From the NCBI GenBank assembly GCA_023453725.1, contig JAEXTB010000125.1, positions 1-6,740 of the forward strand: DNA of 6,740 bases. The letters are read 5' to 3'. Under the pieces are notes generated by a model, which did not search any database, was not told the origin of the DNA, and was given only the letters and a program-made list of their open reading frames with translations. The number at the start of each line of letters is the position of its first letter. Within the stretch, counting starts at the first letter, position 1. This DNA comes from Bacillota bacterium. GTDB taxonomy: Bacteria > Bacillota > Clostridia > Christensenellales > CAG-138. Position numbers and translations under genes: made by a program. Of this stretch, positions 1 to 6,712 are shown in pieces.

Positions 1-1342
1 CAGTAAACCATGACCAGCCATTGCTTCTTGGAGCAATCCCCATCAGCATGAGCATGGGGAAGCCGAATATGATTGCCCAGGTCTGCTGATAGATGAGGTT
101 ACTCGAAGCGGGCGTTTCAAACAGCGGATCGATTTCGCGCAGCAGGATGACGCCGGTGCTTGCGGTGCCTGTAAGCATGCCATAAAGGGCAAGGAAGGAT
201 TCATCCGAATAGGAGGGGAATAGCTTTTTGCAGGTGTAATGACATTGCCAGTATGTAATCAGAGCGCCGACCACACAGATGATGGTGAGCGGAATGACAA
301 ATTGTTCCTGGGAGAACGCGGAAAGGTCAATGGCCGAGATGGAGGCCACCACCATCAAATCGAACATCACACCCGCGATCCGGTTGAGCATGAAGTTGTT
401 GAGATAATCGCGATGGACGATATTGACCTTTTTGAGACCTTTTAAAATGTTCTTTAGCGCAATGGCGAGGAAGGAGCCAATCAGGAAGTTGAATCCCCAA
501 ATGAGCGGCTTGACCGTGCCGGAGAAGAACCCGCCCAGGCTGTCAAGGCCAATCGAAGCGCCCCGCATCAGAAGGTAAGCGGCAATGTAGGTAAGGAACA
601 CAAAACCAAACTGTACGGTGAGTTTATCAAGCGATTCGGTGAGCGGGATTTCGCCTTTTCTTGTAACCATCTCGGCGGAGAGATCTTCCACTTCATCTGC
701 GTTCAATATCTGTTGCTTCACGCGGCCTTTGCGCTTCATGTTGTTCAAATAAATGACGCCGCCGATGCCCGAGGAGATAAAGCCCATTGCTGCGACCGTC
801 AGGCCAAAGCTTGCGCCGCCCGTAAAGGCTGGATAATCCGTGGCGGTGGAGTAGATGTTGCCCCAGTTATATGCCTGCCCGGGGCCTTGGCCATACCCCA
901 TGGGCAGCAGCAGGCCGGAAGCGGGCCAGTTGCCCAGTATATAGGAGAGGCCAAGCGTGATGGCGAGGCCCACGAGCCCCTGCAGCAGGTAGGAGGAGAC
1001 CACGGTCAGTCCCGTGTTGAAAATATCTGTCTTGGAGCCTTTGTCCGAATGCTTTTCGGAAGCCTTCAGTGCTAAGGCGATGAAGCCAAGCCCCAGACCA
1101 TGGTAGGTGAGCGTTTCCATAGTAACTTTGTGGAACATGGGCTCGCCCGTGATGCTTTCATAGATGGAGCTTGCAATCAGAATGAGAAAGCCGCCGATTA
1201 CAGAGCTTGGAATAAGCGATTGACGCAAGGGTTTGATGGTGCGGCGGAGCATATTGGCAATGAGCATACCCGCCATCAGGATGCCAAGCTCAATAATCAG
1301 CGCCCATATGCCGCTGTCCCAGAAATTCATGCCACTTGTCAT
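1..1342 (-). CDS. gltS: GltS-family sodium/glutamate symporter, C-terminus cut by window edge
   Basis: This is an integral membrane carrier of the glutamate:Na+ symporter (ESS/GltS) type, expected to import glutamate or a similar anion with sodium across the cytoplasmic membrane. The frame reads open for 447 codons from the ATG at 1342 to the left edge with no stop, so the 3' end is missing. The protein is almost entirely hydrophobic helices in two halves. A hydrophilic linker at about residues 200-240, with many Lys, Arg and Glu, separates them. Each half has a glycine-rich re-entrant-loop-like motif: MGYGQGPGQAYNWG at residues 148-161 and LYGMLTGTASTG at 386-397, followed by LLREIDP. This fits the inverted-repeat fold of the family. 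The start is chosen for the AGGGGG site 7 nt upstream. The family call is fairly secure. Glutamate as substrate is inferred, because the GQGPGQ loop differs from the Escherichia coli protein as I recall it. Confidence 0.85.
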   Translation of the reverse strand, partial: MTSGMNFWDSGIWALIIELGILMAGMLIANMLRRTIKPLRQSLIPSSVIGGFLILIASSIYESITGEPMFHKVTMETLTYHGLGLGFIALALKASEKHSDKGSKTDIFNTGLTVVSSYLLQGLVGLAITLGLSYILGNWPASGLLLPMGYGQGPGQAYNWGNIYSTATDYPAFTGGASFGLTVAAMGFISSGIGGVIYLNNMKRKGRVKQQILNADEVEDLSAEMVTRKGEIPLTESLDKLTVQFGFVFLTYIAAYLLMRGASIGLDSLGGFFSGTVKPLIWGFNFLIGSFLAIALKNILKGLKKVNIVHRDYLNNFMLNRIAGVMFDLMVVASISAIDLSAFSQEQFVIPLTIICVVGALITYWQCHYTCKKLFPSYSDESFLALYGMLTGTASTGVILLREIDPLFETPASSNLIYQQTWAIIFGFPMLMLMGIAPRSNGWSWFT

Positions 1343-1349
1343 AAACGAT

Positions 1350-1355
1350 CCCCCT
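1350..1355 (-). promoter_or_regulatory. Ribosome binding site of the symporter gene
   Basis: AGGGGG on the minus strand lies 7 nt before the ATG at 1342. It is a strong Shine-Dalgarno match at good spacing and fixes the start of the symporter. Confidence 0.75.
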
Positions 1356-1391
1356 ATTAGTTGCCTGCAAAAATTCCTTACAATCTAGCTC

Positions 1392-1400
1392 ATTATAGCA
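1392..1400 (-). promoter_or_regulatory. Extended -10 promoter of the symporter gene
   Basis: On the minus strand the sequence reads TGCTATAAT, a perfect TATAAT hexamer (1397 to 1392) with the TGn extension. No good -35 hexamer is seen 16-18 bp upstream (the 17-bp position reads GCCAAT), which is usual for extended -10 promoters. Transcription would start near 1385, giving a leader of about 43 nt. The site overlaps the inverted repeat at 1398-1409. Confidence 0.65.
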
Positions 1401-1409
1401 TACTTATGC
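1398..1409. repeat. Inverted repeat GCATA-CT-TATGC overlapping the symporter promoter
   Basis: GCATACTTATGC is a perfect inverted repeat with 5-bp arms and a 2-bp centre. It covers the TG extension and the bases just upstream of the symporter -10 hexamer, where a bound repressor would block RNA polymerase. Operator function is inferred from position only, and repeats this short also occur by chance. Confidence 0.35.
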
Positions 1410-1445
1410 AGCGAATTGGCGAGGCCTTGTAGGTGCGCGTAAAAA

Positions 1446-1493
1446 CCGCGTATGCGGCAGGTAAAAAAGCTTGCAGATATCCGTCGAAAACGG
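1446..1493. other. Interpromoter segment with two short inverted repeats
   Basis: Between the two divergent promoters lie CCGC-gtat-GCGG (1446-1457) and CCGT-cgaaa-ACGG (1481-1493). The second ends 13 bp upstream of the proposed -35 of the signalling operon. A-tracts occur at 1441-1445, 1463-1468 and 1487-1490. Either repeat could be a regulator site, but 4-bp arms are weak evidence. No gene or known RNA is visible in the gap 1343-1659. Confidence 0.2.
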
Positions 1494-1505
1494 CCGAATA
1501 TAGGA

Positions 1506-1534
1506 TTGTAGTCTATTTTAATATGTACTATAAT
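1506..1534 (+). promoter_or_regulatory. Sigma-A-type promoter of the cyclic di-GMP operon
   Basis: A perfect -10 hexamer TATAAT at 1529-1534 is preceded, at exactly 17 bp, by TTGTAG at 1506-1511 (three of six -35 consensus bases). Transcription would begin near 1541, leaving a leader of about 119 nt before the ATG at 1660. No other comparable promoter is seen before the first signalling gene, and none was noticed at the gene 1/gene 2 junction, so this probably serves both. Confidence 0.65.
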
Positions 1535-1554
1535 TGATGCGTATGTCGGAACAC

Positions 1555-1569
1555 GTGCATAATTTGCAC
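1555..1569 (+). repeat. Small hairpin near the 5' end of the operon leader
   Basis: GTGCA-TAATT-TGCAC forms a 5-bp stem with a 5-nt loop, about 14 nt into the predicted transcript. It is not followed by a U-tract, so it is not a terminator. It could protect the 5' end or bind a regulator. I do not see the conserved elements of the cyclic di-GMP (GEMM) riboswitch in the leader. Confidence 0.3.
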
Positions 1570-1647
1570 ACCGCTCTTTGTTCCCACATAACTCTTCCCG
1601 TAGTACAAGCATCGGCAAACAACAAAACCATCGCGGAGATAAATAAT

Positions 1648-1654
1648 AGAGGTG
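1648..1654 (+). promoter_or_regulatory. Ribosome binding site deciding the start of the first signalling gene
   Basis: AGAGGTG ends 5 nt before the ATG at 1660. Earlier in-frame starts (TTG 1534, ATG 1537, ATG 1543) lie on or immediately beside the TATAAT promoter and have no Shine-Dalgarno match, so they would not be usable in an mRNA starting near 1541. Confidence 0.75.
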
Positions 1655-1659
1655 AAACG

Positions 1660-3810
1660 ATGGTCGGTTCCGCTGGTGGTTCAGCAACCAGAAAACATTC
1701 ATGTAGCCGTTCAAGCCGATTCTGGGCGCTTTTTTTAGGCGCCTTGCTTTTTATGGACGCGCTTTTTTACGTTTGCCTGGCAGGAAATAGACCGGCAAGC
1801 GCGCCTGTTGTACTTCTTGCAACCGGCGCACCGGCGCTTGCATCCGTCGCGGGCGGATGGCAGCTGATTGCGGCAGCCCTGGGTGCCTGCCTGCTGATTC
1901 TGTTGGGTACCGTTGTATATCATAACCGGAATGGGAAAAACCGCAAGCCCGGTTTGCCGGAACTGTTCGAGTGCGCGTTTGACCAGGTGCCTTATGGCGT
2001 TGCAATCGGGGAGGACTGGGGAACTATAGTGTACCATAATCCGGCGCTTTCCAGGCTCCTTGGGATGCCGCCCGAACGGATGAATCAGCTGCAGCCGCGC
2101 GATTTTTTGCGTCCGGAGGATGCAGAACTGGTCCTGAAAAACTTTGCTGCACTTAAGCGCGGCGAGACGAAGGAATATAACCTGGAGACGCGCGCAGACA
2201 AGCTAGATGGGACGCGCATCTGGCTTAAAATCAACTGCTGCCCGCTTTCGTCGGAATTTGGAAAGCATCCTCTGCTTATGACCACATTGGAGGACATCAC
2301 CGATTATCGGGAAACGTGCCAGGCGCTTACCGAAAGCGAACGAAGCAAAGCTGTGCTTCTAAGCCATCTTCCCGGTCTTGCCTACCGCTGTGAGAATGAC
2401 AGGGACTGGACCATGCGTTTTGTTTCAGATGGATGCCTTGCGCTTACAGGGTATACGCCCGAAGAATTGATCAACAATAACGTTCTTTCTTTTAATGATC
2501 TGATCAAACCCGTCTATAAAGATATTTTGCACAGGGAATGGGACCGTGTGCTTGCGCTAAACAAACCGTTCCGCTATGAATATGAAATTACAGCAAAAAA
2601 CGGAGACACCAAATGGGTGCTAGAAAACGGGCAGGGGATTCTGGACGAAGACGGCGCCGTCCAGGCGCTTGAAGGTATCATTATCGATATTACGGAGCAC
2701 AAAAAGCGCAGCGCCCAAATTCAATACATGCACGATCACGACCTGTTGACTGGCCTTCATAACCGGATTTGCTTTGAAGCCGAAAAGCAGAAGCTGGATA
2801 GAAGACGTCCGTTTGCGCCGTATGCGATTATCATTGCCGATATTAACGGCCTCAAGCTCATCAACGACGCGCTGGGCTATGTGCGCGGTGACGAACTGAT
2901 TGTTACGACCGCCATGCTGATAAAGGGATGCTGCAGCTCCCGCGCCGTTCTCGCACGGACCGGCGGGGATGAATTCAGTATCCTGCTTCCCGCTACAGGG
3001 CACGAGGGCGCGGCGGAACTGGTCAGAAGGATTGTCGAGAGCTTTGAGAATTACAACAAGAGCAATTCCGCGCTCGGGTACGATATCAGCGTTTCTTTCG
3101 GCTTTGCCGTAAAGCAGCGCGAAGAAGAGAGCGTGGAAGCGGTGACAAAAGCAGCCGCCGAGTATTTGAACAGCCGGAAGCTGCTTACGCGCAAAAGCTC
3201 TCATAACTCCATATTAAGCTATGTCATGGCCACCATTTACGCGCGCAGCCAGGAGACGGAAGCCCACGCCAAACGGCTTGCCGGGCTGGCGACGTATGTG
3301 GGAACCCGCATGGGACTCACGCAAAGCAAGCTCGACCAGCTCGAGCTTTTTGCCATGCTGCACGATATCGGTAAAATCGGCGTGGACGACCGCATCCTCA
3401 ATAAGCCCGAAAAACTTTCCGGTGAAGAATGGGTTGCCATGCGCCGCCATCCCGAGATTGGTTGCCGCATTGCGACAGCTTCGCCTGAGCTTGAGCATAT
3501 CGCACTGCTTATCCTTACACATCATGAACGGTGGGATGGCACCGGATACCCTGTTGGATTAAACGGAGAGGAAATCCCGCTGCTTTCGCGCATACTCGCG
3601 GTTGTGGACGCTTATGACGCCATGACGCAGGAGCGTATTTACCGTAAGGCGCTGCCGCGGGTGCATGCCATTGAAGAACTCAGTAAAAATGCCGGCACGC
3701 AATTTGATCCCTACGTTACGGCGATTTTTATTGATTGCATACAAGAAGATTTGTTGCTTACTGCGAGCGTGGATACACAGATGCCATGCGTGGAGGGGAC
3801 GGAAATATGA
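1660..3810 (+). CDS. Membrane-bound PAS-PAS-GGDEF-HD-GYP cyclic di-GMP signalling protein
   Basis: This 716-residue protein can in principle both make cyclic di-GMP (GGDEF, from two GTP) and hydrolyse it (HD-GYP). A basic N-terminus precedes two membrane helices (about 21-42 and 67-87) with a short outside loop; the rest should be cytoplasmic. Domains: PAS at about 101-214, PAS at 228-347 ending in DITEHKK, GGDEF at 355-510, HD-GYP at 520-695. In GGDEF, D394, N402, D411 and GGDEF (435-439) are present; the usual GH of GHxxGD is GY (Y407), and there is no RxxD inhibitory site. In HD-GYP all expected metal ligands are present: E532, H536, H568-D569, H597, H621-H622 and D650, with K572, GYP (629-631) and the ERIYR stretch (658-662). 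Phosphodiesterase activity is therefore likely; cyclase activity is plausible. It is the first gene of an operon, overlapping the next by 4 nt. The ligand of its PAS domains is unknown. Confidence 0.93.
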   Translation: MVGSAGGSATRKHSCSRSSRFWALFLGALLFMDALFYVCLAGNRPASAPVVLLATGAPALASVAGGWQLIAAALGACLLILLGTVVYHNRNGKNRKPGLPELFECAFDQVPYGVAIGEDWGTIVYHNPALSRLLGMPPERMNQLQPRDFLRPEDAELVLKNFAALKRGETKEYNLETRADKLDGTRIWLKINCCPLSSEFGKHPLLMTTLEDITDYRETCQALTESERSKAVLLSHLPGLAYRCENDRDWTMRFVSDGCLALTGYTPEELINNNVLSFNDLIKPVYKDILHREWDRVLALNKPFRYEYEITAKNGDTKWVLENGQGILDEDGAVQALEGIIIDITEHKKRSAQIQYMHDHDLLTGLHNRICFEAEKQKLDRRRPFAPYAIIIADINGLKLINDALGYVRGDELIVTTAMLIKGCCSSRAVLARTGGDEFSILLPATGHEGAAELVRRIVESFENYNKSNSALGYDISVSFGFAVKQREEESVEAVTKAAAEYLNSRKLLTRKSSHNSILSYVMATIYARSQETEAHAKRLAGLATYVGTRMGLTQSKLDQLELFAMLHDIGKIGVDDRILNKPEKLSGEEWVAMRRHPEIGCRIATASPELEHIALLILTHHERWDGTGYPVGLNGEEIPLLSRILAVVDAYDAMTQERIYRKALPRVHAIEELSKNAGTQFDPYVTAIFIDCIQEDLLLTASVDTQMPCVEGTEI
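3792..3810 (+). promoter_or_regulatory. Ribosome binding site and ATGA start/stop overlap
   Basis: GGAGGGG (3792-3798) lies inside the end of the first signalling gene, 8 nt before the ATG at 3807. The start codon shares bases with the upstream stop as ATGA (3807-3810). This arrangement usually gives translational coupling, so the two proteins are probably made in linked amounts. The frame stays open upstream to 3735, but that extension has no better ribosome site and would bury the signal peptide. Confidence 0.8.
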
Positions 3811-6635
3811 AAAAAGCGGTAGTTGGGTTGATGCTGTTCTTTGGGCTGCTTTTCTCCCTTGCTTCAAGGACGGAAGCGGCCAGCAGCGGTTTTCTGGAAA
3901 TGATGCAGACACATCCCGCGGTTATGCTGCTGGTTGATGCCTATACCGGTGAAATCAAATACGCAAACGAAGCTGCCGTCCAGTACTATGGCTACGGTTT
4001 GGATCAGTTTACCGCCATGAATATTACCGAGATCAACGCAGCTCCATCTGCGGAGCTGCAATATCGGACGCGGGAGGCCTTTGGAAGCCGCGGCAGCACG
4101 GCGCAGTTTACCCACCGGCTTGAGGATGGTAGCCTCCGTTCTGTAGAGATCACAGCGGGCATTGTAACGGTTGATGCACGTTTGATGAACCTGCTGATCA
4201 TACAGGATGTGACCGAAAAAGTCCATCTGCTGGCGAACGAGCGGGAGCAATCCAGGGCGCTTGCCATTGTCGGAAGCGCCGTGGCGCTTGTGCTGCTTGC
4301 GCTCATACTTGGCATCAGCGTCAGCAGAAGGCAATTAAAAAAGTCGAATGCGTTAATGCGCAGTTTTTACGATGCGGATGAAAGTGCCCTGTATTTAAAG
4401 GACGAGAACTTTCGGTATGTATTCGCAAACAGGGCATTTGAAAAACTGTATGAAAAGAAAGACATTGTTGACCGGGATGATTTTGAGATTTTTGACGCGG
4501 AGTTTGCACGGAATCGCCGGCAGGTGGATACGTACGTGCTCAAAAACGACGTGCCTATCTCGGAGGAAATGGAGCACAACGGTAGGATACTTAAAATCAA
4601 AAAATTTCCTGTTGAGCTGATTGACGGCAAGCGCGGCGTAGGCTCCTATGCGCGCGATATTACGGATGAAATCCGATATGCAAAGCGGCAGACGCTTGCG
4701 CTCAAACGGGGCGAGATTGCGCTTTCCATGATGAATGGGATTTTCGAGAGCGAAGACGAACAGCTGACCTATGTGCTGTTTCAGATGCTGGAACTGACAC
4801 AAAGCAGGCTTGGCTGCATTTATCTGTATGATGAAGAAAAGCGCGAGCTGACGCTCAATACCTGGCTGGATTATGAAAACCAGGAGAGCGGTGCACCCGA
4901 TATCTGGCGCACCGCGCGGGTAGAGGACATCGGCATATGGGGAAGGGTGTTGATGGAACGGGAGCCCGTTATCATCAACAGCTTTCCTGAAGAAGCGCGC
5001 CGTTATTTTGAAATCCGTTCGGGGCAGGACGCAGCCCAGACGGAGCGGATTGAGGTTACAAATTATCTCGGGTTTCCCGTCATAATTGATGGCGTAATTG
5101 TTGGGGCTGTTGCACTTACCAACCGCGTGGGGGGCTATGACAACGAAGATGCGGATGAGATGAGCCTGCTGATGGATGGCGTATGGAACTCCATTAAGCG
5201 AAGGCAGGCGCTTGCAACGCTTTCCTTTGAGCGCAACAAATACCTGCAGACTCTCATTTCCATCGGGGACGGCGTCATGGTGGTAAACGCGCAGGGAATG
5301 ATTGAAATGCTAAACGGCGTTGCGCAAAAGCTGACCGGCTGGAGCTCACTCGAAGCCGCGGGGCACCATTACAAAGAAGTGTTTGTACTCTCGCACGAGC
5401 AGCCCGGCTTTAGCATTAAGGACCCGATAGAGGATGCGCTTTTGACCAACGAGGTGCAGGAGCTTGGAAACCACGCCATGCTCACATCAAGGGACGGCTC
5501 TTCGTATTATTTGGAGGACAGCGCGGCACCTATCCTGGACGAGCAGGGGGTCACGGTTGGCGTAGTGCTTGTGTTCCGGGATGTGACGGATAAAAAAGAG
5601 CAGCGCAAAAAGATAGAATTTTTGAGTTTCCACGATTCGCTCACCGGCCTTTATAACCGCAGATTTTTCGAAGAGGAAATGCAGCGCGTGGACGCCTTGG
5701 GCGTATTGCCCGTCTCCATCATATTGGGCGATGTCAACAGCCTTAAGCTTACGAATGATATATTCGGTCACGCATTCGGGGACATGCTTCTTGAAAAGGT
5801 TTCGGAAGTATTGCGCGGCGCATTCGGCCCGCAGGATGTCATTGCCAGGTGGGGCGGAGACGAGTTTGTCATTCTCATGCCGGGGGCATCGTCTAAACAG
5901 GCGGAACGCGCCATAGCCATTGTAACGGAATCCTTTAGCAAAGAACAGATCCGCGCAATCCGCGGCAGTATTTCCATGGGGTATGCCACAAAAGCAAAGG
6001 CAGAGGAGCCCATTAACCGCGTGCTGGCTACAGCGGAGGAAAACATGTATGCCGTCAAATCCCTGAGCCGGGATGACGTGCGCAGCCGCGCAATTGAGGC
6101 CATTACAGACTCCTTGTATCAGAGCAGTTCCCGCGAGCAGGAGCATTCCGAGCGCGTGAGCGAGCTCTCTGTGCTGCTTGGGCGCGCCCTTGGTCTTTCC
6201 GAGGTAAAGCTCAAAAAGCTCAAAGAAGTTGCCCGCCTGCACGACATCGGCAAAATCGTGCTCGATCCCACCATACTCAACAAAAATCATCTGTTGACAT
6301 TGGAGGAATGGAATGAAGTCAAGCGGCATCCCATCATTGGTTATCGCATATTGAACGCGTTTGACGATACCGTGGACCTTGCGGAATCCGTACTCGCGCA
6401 CCATGAGCAGTGGGATGGGTCCGGCTACCCCAAAGGGCTTAAGGGCGAGGAAATTCCGCTGCTTGCCCGTATCATTGCCGTGGTGGAAAGCTTTGAGCGC
6501 ATGACGCATGATTCGGATAATACAAAGGCGAGGACAAGGGAAGACGCGCTCAGAGAGCTTCGGGAGAACGCCGGGAGGCAGTTTGACCCCATGCTTGCAG
6601 AGCTGTTTGCCCGCATGCTCGAGGAAGGGCTCTAA
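3807..6635 (+). CDS. Sensor with extracytoplasmic PAS, then PAS-GAF-PAS-GGDEF-HD-GYP
   Basis: This 942-residue protein begins with a signal-peptide-like segment (MKK, hydrophobic 4-19, possible cleavage after TEA at 22-24). A PAS domain at about 28-145 follows and should lie outside the membrane, before a clear helix at 151-172 and a basic stop-transfer (RRQLKK). Cytoplasmic domains are PAS (181-292), GAF (301-465), PAS (473-598), GGDEF (601-750) and HD-GYP (760-942). GGDEF has FHDSLTGLYNRR (608-619), D642, N650, D659 and GGDEF at 683-687; the inhibitory RxxD position reads GPQD, so it is lost. HD-GYP keeps H780, H812-D813, K816, H841, H865-H866 and GYP (873-875). However, the Glu expected four residues before the first His is R776, the last metal Asp is E894, and the RxYR stretch is gone. 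Cyclase activity looks likely and phosphodiesterase activity doubtful. It is a larger relative of the preceding gene and the last of the operon. The sensed ligands are unknown. Confidence 0.92.
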   Translation: MKKAVVGLMLFFGLLFSLASRTEAASSGFLEMMQTHPAVMLLVDAYTGEIKYANEAAVQYYGYGLDQFTAMNITEINAAPSAELQYRTREAFGSRGSTAQFTHRLEDGSLRSVEITAGIVTVDARLMNLLIIQDVTEKVHLLANEREQSRALAIVGSAVALVLLALILGISVSRRQLKKSNALMRSFYDADESALYLKDENFRYVFANRAFEKLYEKKDIVDRDDFEIFDAEFARNRRQVDTYVLKNDVPISEEMEHNGRILKIKKFPVELIDGKRGVGSYARDITDEIRYAKRQTLALKRGEIALSMMNGIFESEDEQLTYVLFQMLELTQSRLGCIYLYDEEKRELTLNTWLDYENQESGAPDIWRTARVEDIGIWGRVLMEREPVIINSFPEEARRYFEIRSGQDAAQTERIEVTNYLGFPVIIDGVIVGAVALTNRVGGYDNEDADEMSLLMDGVWNSIKRRQALATLSFERNKYLQTLISIGDGVMVVNAQGMIEMLNGVAQKLTGWSSLEAAGHHYKEVFVLSHEQPGFSIKDPIEDALLTNEVQELGNHAMLTSRDGSSYYLEDSAAPILDEQGVTVGVVLVFRDVTDKKEQRKKIEFLSFHDSLTGLYNRRFFEEEMQRVDALGVLPVSIILGDVNSLKLTNDIFGHAFGDMLLEKVSEVLRGAFGPQDVIARWGGDEFVILMPGASSKQAERAIAIVTESFSKEQIRAIRGSISMGYATKAKAEEPINRVLATAEENMYAVKSLSRDDVRSRAIEAITDSLYQSSSREQEHSERVSELSVLLGRALGLSEVKLKKLKEVARLHDIGKIVLDPTILNKNHLLTLEEWNEVKRHPIIGYRILNAFDDTVDLAESVLAHHEQWDGSGYPKGLKGEEIPLLARIIAVVESFERMTHDSDNTKARTREDALRELRENAGRQFDPMLAELFARMLEEGL

Positions 6636-6679
6636 GCCTGACCATTGCGGGCGCTCCGCCACAAGCTAATCAAAAAGAG

Positions 6680-6712
6680 ATGCCGGCCGCTTATCGCGGC
6701 CGGCATTTTTGT
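6680..6712 (+). terminator. Rho-independent terminator of the signalling operon
   Basis: A perfect 11-bp stem (6680-6690 with 6696-6706), rich in GC, encloses the 5-nt loop TTATC and is followed by TTTTTGT. It starts 44 nt after the stop codon at 6635. An A-tract on the upstream side (6672-6676) gives a T-tract on the minus strand after a 3-base gap, so it may also stop transcripts arriving from the right. Confidence 0.92.

Noticed and set aside
713..1360. Plus-strand open frames over the symporter gene
   Set aside because: They are shadows of the minus-strand symporter, which has a promoter, a ribosome site, membrane helices and family motifs.
1436..1457. Possible minus-strand terminator: CCGC-atac-GCGG followed by TTTTT
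   Set aside because: The stem is only 4 bp and lies upstream of the symporter promoter, so no known transcript would use it. I keep it only as a possible inverted repeat.
1541..1659. Cyclic di-GMP riboswitch in the operon leader
   Set aside because: I looked for the conserved GEMM stretches (GCAAA and GGGACGCAAAGC) and did not find them.
1385..1714. Minus-strand open frame of 109 codons across the intergenic region
   Set aside because: It runs through both promoters and the start of the first signalling gene, has no recognisable domain, and would read antisense to well-supported features.
5487..6662. Long minus-strand open frame of 391 codons
   Set aside because: It lies antisense to the GGDEF-HD-GYP coding sequence, where every conserved motif reads on the plus strand. 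It is a shadow frame, and its composition (many Cys and His, no domain) does not suggest a protein.
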